A stretch of 64,000 bases of DNA from UBA1845 sp002338715 (GTDB taxonomy: Bacteria; Planctomycetota; Phycisphaerae; UBA1845): positions 4,894-68,893 of the forward strand of contig DAORAL010000030.1 of assembly GCA_035344155.1 (NCBI GenBank). Reading direction: 5' to 3'. The position numbers and the translations under genes are program-made. Below, piece by piece: positions 51,143-59,799 of the stretch. Under the pieces are notes generated by a model, which was given only the letters and a program-made list of their open reading frames with translations, was not told the origin of the DNA and ran no database searches. Within the stretch, counting starts at the first letter, position 1. Each line of letters starts with the position of its first letter.

Positions 51143-52618
51143 ATGAAATCAAACGAATTTCAACCGCCCACCGCGCGGTTGCTTCACGATCGGAATAACA
51201 ACGTGCAGATTCAACCCAAGATCGAATCCGAGATGACCCTGGAAGGGCCGCTGGTCGGCAAACGGTTCCACCTCGTCGGGATCGGCGGATGCGGCATGTC
51301 GTCCGTCGCACGCCTGCTGCTCGACTCGGGTGCGATTGTCAGCGGGTCCGACATGAATCCGTTCGGCGGTGCCGGCCTGCTTGTCGAAGCCGGGGCGACG
51401 ATTCACATTCCCCATGATGCGAGCCATCTTCCAGACAACGTCGAGTTGGTCGTCCGCAGTGCAGCCGTCCCCGACAGCAATCCGGAAATCGTTGCCGCCA
51501 CCTGCAAAGGCATGCGGGTAATTACCTACGCCCAGTTGCTCGGTGAACTAACCCTTTCGCGCAAAGGCGTTTGCATCGCCGGGACCCACGGTAAGAGCAC
51601 CACGTCAGCCCTGACCGCGTACATGATGCGGCATGGCGGGTTGGAGCCGTCATTCGTCGTTGGTGCCGTGTCGGATCAGATGGGTGGCAGCAGTGGCGTC
51701 GGATCGGGCGAGCATTTGGTCGTCGAAGCCTGCGAGTATGGCCGCTCATTTCTGGATCTGCATCCGCACAGCGCGGCGATTCTCAATATCGAAGCCGACC
51801 ATCTCGATTGCTTCAGTGACATCAATGATATTCGCGCCGCGTTTGAGGCGTTTGCCGAAAGCGTCTCGAAAGAAGGCGTGTTGGCCGTCAATTTTGAAGA
51901 CGACCTGTCGCTGCGATTGGCGATGCGGGCGAAGTGCCGCGTACAGACGTTTGGGTTTACTGCCGGCGCCGATTGGCGGGCGGTCGATCTTCAAGCGGAG
52001 CGCGGTTCGTATTCGTTCACGCTGATGCATGATGGTCGCGTGTACAACGACTGCCGCGTCAAGTTGGCCGGCGAGTACAACGTCAGCAATGCGCTGGCAG
52101 CCGCTGTCCTCGCGCACCATGCCGGTGCGTCGGTTGAATCGATCATCGAAGCGATGGCCACCTTTGAAGGCGTGCATCGAAGAATGACATGCCGTGGCAC
52201 TTGGAAGGGTGCGACGGTTGTCGATGACTATGCCCACCATCCGACAGAAATCCGCGTGACGCTCGATGCGCTGCGCCGCCGCTATTCGCCCAAACGCATG
52301 TGGGTCGTCTTTCAGCCGCATCAGGCGTCGCGGACCCATCAGTTGATGGAAGGTTTCGGGCGGGCGTTTTCCGATGCGGACGTGGTGCTGGTGCCTGATA
52401 TTTACAGCGTGCGGGATTCGCAGGAAGACCTGCAACGCACCGACTCTTCGCGGCTCGTGGAGCGACTGACCAGTGCCGGCGTCGAATCGCGTTACCTGCC
52501 AACGTTTGAAGATGTATGGACGCATCTCGATGGTCATGTCACCGATGGCGACTGCGTGGTCACCATGGGGGCGGGCGATGTTTGGAAGGTAGCCGACAAC
52601 CTTGTCAGTCGCGTGTGA
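51143..52618 (+). CDS. murC: UDP-N-acetylmuramate:L-alanine ligase
   Basis: The 491-residue Mur ligase adds L-Ala, the first stem residue. It has FHLVGIGGCGMSSVARLLLD (about 33-52, UDP-binding), GSDMNPF, the P-loop IAGTHGKSTTSALTAYMM (about 147) and the late motifs DDYAHHPTEIRVTLDAL and FQPHQASRTHQL (usually FQPHRYSRT). Start ATG 51143 has no strong ribosome site; the first 30 residues are not conserved, so an internal start is possible. An overlapping 27-codon frame (51115-51198) with GAGGT precedes it. The last 17 nt overlap murB. Confidence 0.94.
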   Translation: MKSNEFQPPTARLLHDRNNNVQIQPKIESEMTLEGPLVGKRFHLVGIGGCGMSSVARLLLDSGAIVSGSDMNPFGGAGLLVEAGATIHIPHDASHLPDNVELVVRSAAVPDSNPEIVAATCKGMRVITYAQLLGELTLSRKGVCIAGTHGKSTTSALTAYMMRHGGLEPSFVVGAVSDQMGGSSGVGSGEHLVVEACEYGRSFLDLHPHSAAILNIEADHLDCFSDINDIRAAFEAFAESVSKEGVLAVNFEDDLSLRLAMRAKCRVQTFGFTAGADWRAVDLQAERGSYSFTLMHDGRVYNDCRVKLAGEYNVSNALAAAVLAHHAGASVESIIEAMATFEGVHRRMTCRGTWKGATVVDDYAHHPTEIRVTLDALRRRYSPKRMWVVFQPHQASRTHQLMEGFGRAFSDADVVLVPDIYSVRDSQEDLQRTDSSRLVERLTSAGVESRYLPTFEDVWTHLDGHVTDGDCVVTMGAGDVWKVADNLVSRV

Positions 52619-53492
52619 CCAACTGATTCAGCACGACGTGCCGCTCGCCGAACGCACCTGGTTCAAGCTGGGCGGAACGGCGCAGAATTTCTGCGCTCCG
52701 AAGGATATCGAAGAGCTTCGCGCCGCACTCAAGTGGGCGGCTGACTCTGGCGCAACGATTCGCGTGCTCGGCGGTGGAGCCAACCTGCTGGTTCGCGATG
52801 GCAGTGTGGATGGTTTGGTGTTGTCGTTGGAGCGGCCAGGCTTTTGCCACATTGAGATTGACGACGCAAGTGAAATGGACGTCGCCCACGTTCGGGTTGG
52901 TGCGGGCGTGGATTTGATGACGCTGTCGCGCGACTGTTCGCATCGCGGGCTTGCCGGTCTTGAATGTCTCGCGGGGATTCCGGGGACGATCGGCGGGGCA
53001 ATCGCGATGAATGCCGGCGGTCGTTTCGGCTGCATCGGCGATGTGGTCGAGCGCGTGCGTTTGATCGATACCAAGGGCGTCATCGTCGATTGCGATGCCC
53101 AGGTGATGCAGTTTGGTTACCGGCGGTCGTCGCTTGGCGGTCGTCTGGTGATTGGAGCAGTACTAAAGCTGCGGCAGGAGGCTGCGGCTGACGTGAAGAA
53201 ACGCTTTCAGGACAACTGGCGTTTCAAAAAGGAGTCGCAACCGCTCGCAGCACACAGCGCGGGATGTGTGTTCAAAAACCCCGAGGGGCATTCAGCCGGT
53301 CAGTTGATCGACGCGGCAGGTCTGAAGGGTTTCGGGCGGGGCAAAGCCCGCGTGTCTGAAGTGCATGGCAATTTCATCGTGGCCGATGAGGGGGCGTGCG
53401 CTTCGGAAGTATTGGACGTCATCGAGCACGTACGCGGTGCGGTCGAATCGCACTGCGGAATTAAGCTCGATACGGAAATCGCGATTTGGTAG
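52602..53492 (+). CDS. murB: UDP-N-acetylenolpyruvoylglucosamine reductase
   Basis: From TTG 52602, overlapping murC, the protein has 296 residues; an in-frame GTG at 52638 is an alternative. MurB is the FAD/NADPH enzyme that makes UDP-MurNAc. It shows ERTWFKLGGTAQNFCAPKD, VLGGGANLLVRDGSVDGLVL (FAD site), GLECLAGIPGTIGGAIAMNA (about 112-131) and AHSAGCVFKNPEGHSAGQLI (about 216-235). In the last, Cys stands where many enzymes have the catalytic Ser (GSxFKNP). The C-terminal VHGNFIVADEGACASEVL is the type II form without the extra Y-loop of the E. coli type. It feeds the pathway upstream of MurC. Confidence 0.92.
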   Translation: MSVACDQLIQHDVPLAERTWFKLGGTAQNFCAPKDIEELRAALKWAADSGATIRVLGGGANLLVRDGSVDGLVLSLERPGFCHIEIDDASEMDVAHVRVGAGVDLMTLSRDCSHRGLAGLECLAGIPGTIGGAIAMNAGGRFGCIGDVVERVRLIDTKGVIVDCDAQVMQFGYRRSSLGGRLVIGAVLKLRQEAAADVKKRFQDNWRFKKESQPLAAHSAGCVFKNPEGHSAGQLIDAAGLKGFGRGKARVSEVHGNFIVADEGACASEVLDVIEHVRGAVESHCGIKLDTEIAIW

Positions 53493-53535
53493 TGACGCTT
53501 TCGCTGGATAGAAAGCGACAAAGACGCTGAAAGGG

Positions 53536-54513
53536 ATGTCAGCAATGAGAAGGGAAACCCGGCCTGTTCGTATTGGCCCGCATAATCAATCCGTCCGAGT
53601 CAATCATCTGGATATCACGCTGCTGTCTGGCGGTCCGAGTTCCGAGCGCGAAGTGAGTCTCGCGAGCGGGCGAAGCATCGGTGCGGCGCTTTCGCGCCTG
53701 GGTCATCGTGTGTCGATTTGCGATATTTCACCCGACAGAATGTCGGCGCTGGACCGGGCGGCTGACCTTGTGTTCATTGCACTGCACGGCGAATTCGGTG
53801 AAGACGGCAAGCTGCAAGCTGAATTGGAGCGACGGGGTCTTCGTTTCACAGGATCGGGTTCGACAGCCAGTGCGCTGGTGATGGATAAGGTACGCACGAA
53901 GGGCGCGCTGATCGGCGCAGGTCTGCCCACGCCGCGTTTCGACATCGCCCGCAAGGCCACCCTATCCGAAGTGATTCGACGTTGGCGTTTGCCCGTCGTG
54001 GTCAAACCGGTGTCATCCGGCAGCAGCATCGACGTTTTCTTGGTGCATGAAGGCGATCGTTTTGAAGATGCGCTTCGCAGCGTGGTGCGAAAGTACGACA
54101 CGGCCCTCATCGAAGAACTGGTCGACGGTCCGGAATTGACGGTTGGCATTCTTGGCAGCGAAGCGCTTCCACCGATTCAGATTCGCACCAAACGCGCATT
54201 TTATGACTACGAAGCCAAATACATCGACGACGCCACCGAATACAACCTTGACATTGACCTGCCAGCCGACTTGTTGTCGCGCATCCAGGCGATGAGCTTA
54301 AAAGCCGCAACCGCGCTGGGATGCAGGGACTTCTGCCGTGTGGACTGGATGGTCGACAAAATCACGCACGAGCCATACATCCTGGAGCTCAACACGATTC
54401 CGGGATTTACGTCGCATTCATTGTTGCCAAAAGCCGCGGCGCATTCCGGTATGGCGTTTGACGATCTGTGCCAGGCGATTGTCGAGTTCGCGATGAAGCG
54501 GTCGGGCAACTGA
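53536..54513 (+). CDS. ddl: D-alanine:D-alanine ligase
   Basis: The frame gives 325 residues from ATG 53536; ATG 53545, three codons on, has better spacing from AAAGGG. The ATP-grasp enzyme makes the D-Ala-D-Ala dipeptide used by MurF. Features are LLSGGPSSEREVSLASGRSI (about 29-48), FIALHGEFGEDGKLQAELE (HG.xGEDG), ALVMDKVRTKGALIGAGLPTP, VVKPVSSGSSIDV (usually KPxxxGSSxGv), and the C-terminal DFCRVDWMVD and ILELNTIPGFTSHSLLPKAA (usually NTxPGmTxxSL). It follows murB within 45 nt and is the last wall-precursor gene of the cluster. Confidence 0.94.
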   Translation: MSAMRRETRPVRIGPHNQSVRVNHLDITLLSGGPSSEREVSLASGRSIGAALSRLGHRVSICDISPDRMSALDRAADLVFIALHGEFGEDGKLQAELERRGLRFTGSGSTASALVMDKVRTKGALIGAGLPTPRFDIARKATLSEVIRRWRLPVVVKPVSSGSSIDVFLVHEGDRFEDALRSVVRKYDTALIEELVDGPELTVGILGSEALPPIQIRTKRAFYDYEAKYIDDATEYNLDIDLPADLLSRIQAMSLKAATALGCRDFCRVDWMVDKITHEPYILELNTIPGFTSHSLLPKAAAHSGMAFDDLCQAIVEFAMKRSGN

Positions 54514-54566
54514 GTTGGCGGCGGTGCATCGTCGTCCGTGTGCCGCGCCCGAAGTCGATATCAATC

Positions 54567-55445
54567 ATGGCCAAGCGTAAGAAAAAGAACACGGCTCCAA
54601 TCCGTCGATGGATCGAGGCGCTGAAGAACAACGAGTTTCTTCATCGGTGGCGCCGGCCTTTCGTTGGTTGCGTGCTGATGATCCTGCTGCTTTCGGCGAT
54701 CGGTCTGGGCATGCGGCGATTGGAGCGGTACGTCTATTCGGACATCAACAATCAAAAACCCGCACAGATCGAATTTGCCGCGCTGCCCAAGCATTTGGAA
54801 GGCGTCTTTGCGAATGTCGTCGCCGAGTTCGAACACGAACCGTGGATGGACGACAATTTGTGCGAAAGCATTGCCGATCGATTGCGCAATGTCGCCTGGG
54901 TAAAGAAGGTCAACCGCGTCCATCGGTTCAGCGATGGGCATGTCGAGATCGATTGCAGTTATCGAAGTCCGGTGGCGATGGTGAAAACAACCGGAGGCAT
55001 GCTGCTCGTCGATGACGAAGGTGTGTTGCTGCCCGGACGCTATGCTCCCGATACGTCGCTCCTGGCGATCGAAGGTGTGGGTACGCCCCCGCCCGACCCG
55101 GGGCAGCGCTGGGATGCCCCCGAACTGCGGGCGGGCCTTGACCTTGTGCAGATTTTTGAAAACGAACGTTTCGCCAGTCAGATCACCGGTGTGTCGGTGA
55201 GCAACTACCGCGGGCGACAAGATCGACGTGCAGCCCACATCGAGTTGGCCACCGATCGTGAGGGCAGTCGGATTATCTGGGGTTCTGCGCCGGGCGAAGA
55301 GATCGAAGAAAACTCGCTGGAGCAGAAGGTCAAACTGCTGCGCAACAACTTTCAACGATTCGGTCGCGTGGACGCAAACCGCGGCGTCATCGACGTATCC
55401 GTGTTTCCAGACCGCGTTCTTGCCCAACCAAGCCAGTCCAGTTGA
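54567..55445 (+). CDS. ftsQ: FtsQ/DivIB-like division protein
   Basis: From ATG 54567 the protein has 292 residues. A basic cytoplasmic tail (MAKRKKKNTAPIRRW) is followed by one membrane segment (FVGCVLMILLLSAIGLGM, about 35-52) and an extracytoplasmic part with a POTRA-like region and the FtsQ beta domain (SIADRLRNVAWVKKVNRV near 110, VEIDCSYRSPVAMVKTTGG near 128, LLVDDEGVLLP near 150). Position right after ddl matches FtsQ in other dcw clusters. FtsQ, with FtsL and FtsB, controls FtsWI. Sequence similarity is weak, so the name rests on topology, motif layout and gene order. No ftsA or ftsZ follows. Confidence 0.8.
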   Translation: MAKRKKKNTAPIRRWIEALKNNEFLHRWRRPFVGCVLMILLLSAIGLGMRRLERYVYSDINNQKPAQIEFAALPKHLEGVFANVVAEFEHEPWMDDNLCESIADRLRNVAWVKKVNRVHRFSDGHVEIDCSYRSPVAMVKTTGGMLLVDDEGVLLPGRYAPDTSLLAIEGVGTPPPDPGQRWDAPELRAGLDLVQIFENERFASQITGVSVSNYRGRQDRRAAHIELATDREGSRIIWGSAPGEEIEENSLEQKVKLLRNNFQRFGRVDANRGVIDVSVFPDRVLAQPSQSS

Positions 55446-55561
55446 TGCCGATTTCGAATTTGGTGCGATCGTGTTGTACAATGGATTGAAGCGAATCCGC
55501 CAATTGAGGAATCTGCCGGATCGGGTGAGACGCCTGCCAATGTCGTATGGGACAAAGTGAC

Positions 55562-56371
55562 ATGAACGAATACGCGAACTACGCCTCAAAACTGTTCGAA
55601 GTCTTCAGACAGCACCTTCCCAGTGAAGTGATGGCCACGCAGTTTCCCGCGGCGATCGTGGCGATCGTCATTGGCGTTGGCGTTTGTGTGCTGGGTGCGA
55701 AACTCGCGCGTTGGCTGATCACGATCATCTTCGCGTCGGCTGGCATGGTCTGCGGATTGGGACTCGGTAAGGCGCTCGGTTTTTCATCGCCGATTTCCGC
55801 GCTTGGCGGTGGGTTGGCGTTGGGCGGTGTCGGTTTTTCGTTGTATCGATTCTGGGTGGGGTTGATGGCCGGCGCGTTTCTTTCGGCGGTTGCGCTGGGC
55901 ATCGTGTCGTCACAACTGGCGTTCCCGCATCTTTCCGAATTCGATGAGCTTCAGCGCAGCTCGCATTCGGCTGAAGAAGTGCGCGACTTCCAACCCGGCC
56001 CATCAGATAACGTGCTCGAATCAGGTTGGGACAAACTCGAAGCATACGGCAAGCGATTCTGGGATTATCTCAACCAACAGGAATCGTCCATTCGTCTTCA
56101 GACGGTGGGTTGGGGCGTTGGTGCTGGTCTTGTCGGCATGCTCATGGGCCTGCTATTAAGCCGGATCACGTTGATCGTATTCACCGCAGCATTTGGAACG
56201 ATCTTGATTTCCGGTGGAATCTATGTGCTGGGCAATCGCATGGGGATGGACATGCTGCAAGCCACCCGCGAACGACCCGCGATGTCGGGGTTGGCGATCC
56301 TCTCCTTCTTCATCGTCTCGATCGCTTTGCAGACCGCACTGACCCGCAAGGAAGCGCCTGCGTCCGAATAG
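55562..56371 (+). CDS. Polytopic membrane protein A downstream of ftsQ
   Basis: The frame from ATG 55562 gives 269 residues; ATG 55547 five codons up is possible. Glycine-rich membrane segments form two blocks: about 24-120 (IVAIVIGVGVCVLGAKLARW, ISALGGGLALGGVGFSLYRF, VGLMAGAFLSAVALGIVSSQ) and about 180-255, separated by a hydrophilic loop. The pattern resembles TMEM198/DUF4203-like proteins, without firm assignment. It stands where ftsA/ftsZ sit in other bacteria, 116 nt after ftsQ, and has a similar neighbour downstream. A -10-like TACAAT at 55477-55482 could give it an own promoter. Function is unknown. Confidence 0.72.
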   Translation: MNEYANYASKLFEVFRQHLPSEVMATQFPAAIVAIVIGVGVCVLGAKLARWLITIIFASAGMVCGLGLGKALGFSSPISALGGGLALGGVGFSLYRFWVGLMAGAFLSAVALGIVSSQLAFPHLSEFDELQRSSHSAEEVRDFQPGPSDNVLESGWDKLEAYGKRFWDYLNQQESSIRLQTVGWGVGAGLVGMLMGLLLSRITLIVFTAAFGTILISGGIYVLGNRMGMDMLQATRERPAMSGLAILSFFIVSIALQTALTRKEAPASE

Positions 56372-56593
56372 CCATGCGGCTTCCTTAGGTTGCTCCGTTT
56401 CATTTCCGACAGACATTTCCACTTCTGTGCAACAACCGTCCGCAGGAAGACCGCGCAGGCATCATCCAAGCCACAGTCAACGCATTCCGATAACCAATCT
56501 CGGCGACTTCGTGCGTTTGCATTTTGCCCGGGCAATCCCCGCATCGTACGCTTGGGCGCTTGTGTCTATCGATAATAAAAGGGGACGACTACC

Positions 56594-57214
56594 GTGTTCT
56601 ATCTCATTCAAGAATGGATGACGTTTCTGCGCAGCCTTGATGCTGTCGTCGGAATTCCGCTTTGTATGGCGGGTGGTGCACTCGTCTATGCCGGTTGGCG
56701 ATTGTGGCCAGCCGTTGCGCTGCTCAGCTTCGGTGTGGTCGGCGGGCTGATAGGACAAACCCTGTCTGATTCCGTTTCGCTTGATCTGGTCTGGTTTGGC
56801 GGTGGGGCGGTCGCCTTGATGCTGATCGGGTTTCTGCTTTCGCAATTCGCATCGGTCGCGCTGGCTGGAATCATCGGTGGGGCGGTGACCATGATGATTC
56901 TCGAAGTCTTCCGCATGACCGGGCCATTCATGTGGTTGGGCGCGTTTCTGGGATTCGCGGGATGCGGGTCCTGGGCATATGCGAACCGCAACCGGGTCAT
57001 CGCCATCGTGACGTCGTTTGAAGGAGGCGTGCTGTTTATCTCTGGCGCGTCGATCATGGTGCGGGAAGTGACGTGGTTGCACTCATTCTTTAGGTCGATG
57101 ACGGCGGAAAGTCCGTTCATGATCGGGTTCTTCCTGCTGGTACCGACGGCTGTCGGTGTGCTGGTGCAAGCCGCCGACGCCAACCGCAGTTCGGCAAAAA
57201 CCGCTCAGCAGTAG
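56594..57214 (+). CDS. Polytopic membrane protein B downstream of ftsQ
   Basis: GTG 56594 is preceded by AGGGGA, giving 206 residues with about six membrane segments (VVGIPLCMAGGALVYAGW, AVALLSFGVVGGLIGQTL, FGGGAVALMLIGFLLSQF, VALAGIIGGAVTMMILEVF and others). Its glycine-rich N-terminal block has the same general layout as protein A upstream, so the pair may be paralogues (inference by eye). It is the last gene before the terminator at 57283, which closes the dcw region. No motif for a catalytic site is visible and no function is assigned. Confidence 0.7.
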   Translation: MFYLIQEWMTFLRSLDAVVGIPLCMAGGALVYAGWRLWPAVALLSFGVVGGLIGQTLSDSVSLDLVWFGGGAVALMLIGFLLSQFASVALAGIIGGAVTMMILEVFRMTGPFMWLGAFLGFAGCGSWAYANRNRVIAIVTSFEGGVLFISGASIMVREVTWLHSFFRSMTAESPFMIGFFLLVPTAVGVLVQAADANRSSAKTAQQ

Positions 57215-57282
57215 ACGCGACCAGACTAAGTTCCAACAGGCGCGGCGGTTTTTACATTCGCGCGCGAAGCAGTACGATGATC

Positions 57283-57321
57283 AACCGGTTCGCCCGACTG
57301 TCGGGCAGCCGGTTTTTCTTT
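57283..57321 (+). terminator. Intrinsic terminator at the end of the dcw region
   Basis: AACCGG and CCGGTT form the outer stem and GCCCGA/TCGGGC the inner stem around a CTG loop, with a small internal bulge. A TTTTTCTTTT tract follows. It lies 70 nt after membrane protein B and 20 nt before the next gene. Confidence 0.85.
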
Positions 57322-57338
57322 TGTATTGAGGGGCGAAC

Positions 57339-58142
57339 GTGTCTGAACCATCGCGCAAATCCGTCGGTGTTCGGATCGATGATTTGAAATCGGGTGTGAA
57401 GTCGGGCATCCAGATTGCGTCACGAATCGGATTTACCGCCGCTGAGATCGCAGCCGACACCCAAGAAGTCGATCCCCGAGAACTCGGCGAATCGGGACGA
57501 CGTCACCTCGCCCGGTTGGTTCGCAGCGGGAACATGACCTTCGCGTCGCTTTCGCACAATGCCAGGTTCGCGGACCTGACCAACATCACCCAACTCGATC
57601 GTGCGGTCGACTCCACAAGAGAGGCCATCCGCCTGGCGGCTGACATGGGCGTACCGACGCTTTCAAAAGGTCTCGGTCCGTTGTGGTCGATCAACGAGCG
57701 CGACCGTGAGTCGGTGATCGCGGCATTGCAGGACGTGTCACATTACGCGGAGCGCTTCGGTACAACGCTGGCGATTCATTCGCGGTTTGGCGGTAGCGAT
57801 TCGCTGGTCGAGTTGGTCAACAAACTTGCAACGCCCGGCTTGCAGATTGCGATCGACCCAGGCGAGCTGGTCTCTGCCGGCATCGATCCGTTGGCTGCGA
57901 TGAATGCCACGGGAGAGCAACTTGCCCTGGCGTACGTTCGAGATGCGCAGGTGGGCACGCCCGAGCATGCGGGGATGGAAGTTGCGCTCGGGCAAGGGGC
58001 GCTGGACGTTGCGGCGTATCTTGCGCACCTTTCGCTTCACAAGAATCTACCCGCACCAATTCTCCGCCGAAGCGACGCAAGCAACGCCCCATCGGACATC
58101 GCCACCGACAAGCAATACTTATTGGACGCAATGCTCTTCTGA
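57339..58142 (+). CDS. Xylose-isomerase-like TIM-barrel protein (sugar phosphate isomerase/epimerase family)
   Basis: GAGGGG lies 5 nt before GTG 57339, giving 267 residues. The N-terminal segment IQIASRIGFTAAEIAADTQEV and the regularly spaced strands (RLAADMGVPTLSKGLGPL, GTTLAIHSRFGGSDSLVELV, LQIAIDPGELVSAGIDPLAA) fit the AP-endonuclease-2/xylose isomerase-like barrel. The metal ligands usual in true epimerases (Glu, Asp, His, Glu) are only partly evident; His in AIHSRF and Asp in AIDPGEL are candidates. Such proteins are abundant in planctomycetes and often unassigned. It sits alone between the dcw terminator and the ATPase gene. The substrate is unknown. Confidence 0.78.
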   Translation: MSEPSRKSVGVRIDDLKSGVKSGIQIASRIGFTAAEIAADTQEVDPRELGESGRRHLARLVRSGNMTFASLSHNARFADLTNITQLDRAVDSTREAIRLAADMGVPTLSKGLGPLWSINERDRESVIAALQDVSHYAERFGTTLAIHSRFGGSDSLVELVNKLATPGLQIAIDPGELVSAGIDPLAAMNATGEQLALAYVRDAQVGTPEHAGMEVALGQGALDVAAYLAHLSLHKNLPAPILRRSDASNAPSDIATDKQYLLDAMLF

Positions 58143-58461
58143 TCCAGTCCGTAGGGTGGGCCGTGCCCACCGCCGTTTGAATTCCAACGACATAGCGGGG
58201 ACAACCCCCATTTCGTTTCACGTCCCAGAATCATCAAGGTCATCCGCGTTTCCTGCGAGTTCCCCCAATACTTGGCATTCGTCCGGTTCATATTGCACAC
58301 TTCGATCGCGGTGGGTGCAGTCAAATTATTAAGCTTGCCTAACCTCGAAAGAGCCTCGATTGAGGCGACGATATCCGAAGTAACGGGCCTTGTATGTGAG
58401 CAGTTGGCACATGTCCGGGTCGGTTGTTTGGATAAAGATGACTTGATTTGGGAGACGACCT
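58143..58461. other. Gap between the TIM-barrel and ATPase genes
   Basis: This 319-bp stretch contains one half copy of the GTAGGGTGGGC palindrome (58151-58171) right after the stop codon. The rest has no supported gene. The leader and promoter of the ATPase gene should lie near its end, but no clear promoter is visible. Confidence 0.5.
58151..58171 (+). repeat. Single copy of the GTAGGGTGGGC palindrome
   Basis: The hairpin core GGTGGGCCGTGCCCACC differs from the 3594 and 3643 copies by one base in the loop. It lies 9 nt after a stop codon, like a transcript-end element, without its inverted partner. Confidence 0.8.
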
Positions 58462-59790
58462 ATGCAAGTGGCCAGCCCACCGGTAAGACCTTCGCCGCGA
58501 CAGGCCGAATCGGCGCCCGAACCGTGCAGCGTGCAACGGTTCTATCCGCCGCCGATCGAAGAGTGGCGCGAGACAGGGCTGCCGGGTACGCTCCTCGAAG
58601 CGCTCGTCATCAAGTGCCTGTTCACGTCCGGCGAACAGACGGGTCGCAACGTTTCCAAAGCACTCGCTCTTCCTCCGAAGCCCGTGCTCGATGTTCTTCA
58701 ATCGCTTAAGAACGCCCAACTCGCGTACTACAAAGACAGTGCGACGATGGGCGACTTTCAGTATGCACTGAGTGAAGCCGGTCGCGATCGTGCGCGCAAG
58801 CTGCTCGACGAAAGCATGTACGTCGGAGCCGCCCCGGTACCTTTTGAGTATTACGTTGAGTCCGTTTCCGCGCAGTCGATCACGACGGAAAAGCCCGGTG
58901 TCAAAGAAGTGCAAGCCGCATTCTCCGACGTGGTTATTTCCGACGCGATGCAGCGTCGACTCGGACCGGCGATCAACTCCGGTCGCGGTCTGTTTCTCTA
59001 CGGCGCACCGGGTAACGGCAAGACCACGATGGCCGAACGCATCACCCGCTGCTTCGGTTCGCACATCTGGATTCCGCACGCGATCTACGTCGATGGCGAG
59101 ATCATCAAGTTCTACGATCCGCAGAGTCACATCGCCGTCAGCTCCAACGGTCCATCGGTATTGAAGGGCGAAAACTACGATCCGCGCTGGATCAAGATCG
59201 AACGGCCCACAATCATCGTCGGTGGTGAATTGACGATGGAGTCGCTTGAACTGCAGTTTAATCCGTTTACGAAAATCACCGAACCTTCGGTACAGCTTAA
59301 GAGCAATTGCGGCACGCTCGTGATCGACGACTTTGGCCGTCAGCGGATGGCCCCCGTCGACCTGCTCAACCGATGGATCGTCCCGCTCGAAAAGCGCTTC
59401 GACTACCTTTCGCTGTCGACCGGAACGAAGATCCAGGTACCGTTCGACCAGTTGATCATCTTCTCGACCAACCTCGAACCGCGCGAGCTCGTGGACGACG
59501 CATTCCTTCGACGAATTCCGTACAAGATCAACGTGCTCGATCCACCGGTGGATCAGTATCGCGACCTGATGAAGTTCACGGCTGACCTCTTCAACATCGA
59601 ATACGTGCACGACGTTGTGGAAGACCTGATCGAGCGGCACTACCTTCAGTGCAATCGGCCGCTGCGCTGCTGCCACCCCCGCGACCTGTTGCTTCAGATC
59701 ATCAACATCGCCGCATACAACGAATGCGAAGTGAAGATGACGAAGGAAGCGTTCGACGCTGCGGTCGACAACTATTTCGCCGTCATGTAA
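58462..59790 (+). CDS. P-loop (AAA-like) ATPase of unknown function with N-terminal winged-helix-like region
   Basis: GGGAG lies 7 nt before ATG 58462. The 442-residue protein has an N-terminal helical part (about 35-115: LEALVIKCLFTSGEQTGRNV, LPPKPVLDVLQSLKNAQLAY) that looks like a winged helix. A P-loop ATPase follows: Walker A LYGAPGNGKTTMAERI (about 178-193), Walker B TLVIDDFGRQRM (about 285-296), sensor-1-like LIIFSTNLEPRELV, and arginine-finger-like FLRRIPYKI. A C-terminal segment has RCCHPRDLLLQIINIAAYNE. It has no membrane segment. The family is known to me only as predicted ATPases in several phyla, without a role. The next gene follows 10 nt later, so they may be one unit. Confidence 0.8.
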   Translation: MQVASPPVRPSPRQAESAPEPCSVQRFYPPPIEEWRETGLPGTLLEALVIKCLFTSGEQTGRNVSKALALPPKPVLDVLQSLKNAQLAYYKDSATMGDFQYALSEAGRDRARKLLDESMYVGAAPVPFEYYVESVSAQSITTEKPGVKEVQAAFSDVVISDAMQRRLGPAINSGRGLFLYGAPGNGKTTMAERITRCFGSHIWIPHAIYVDGEIIKFYDPQSHIAVSSNGPSVLKGENYDPRWIKIERPTIIVGGELTMESLELQFNPFTKITEPSVQLKSNCGTLVIDDFGRQRMAPVDLLNRWIVPLEKRFDYLSLSTGTKIQVPFDQLIIFSTNLEPRELVDDAFLRRIPYKINVLDPPVDQYRDLMKFTADLFNIEYVHDVVEDLIERHYLQCNRPLRCCHPRDLLLQIINIAAYNECEVKMTKEAFDAAVDNYFAVM

Positions 59791-59799
59791 CGTTGGGGA

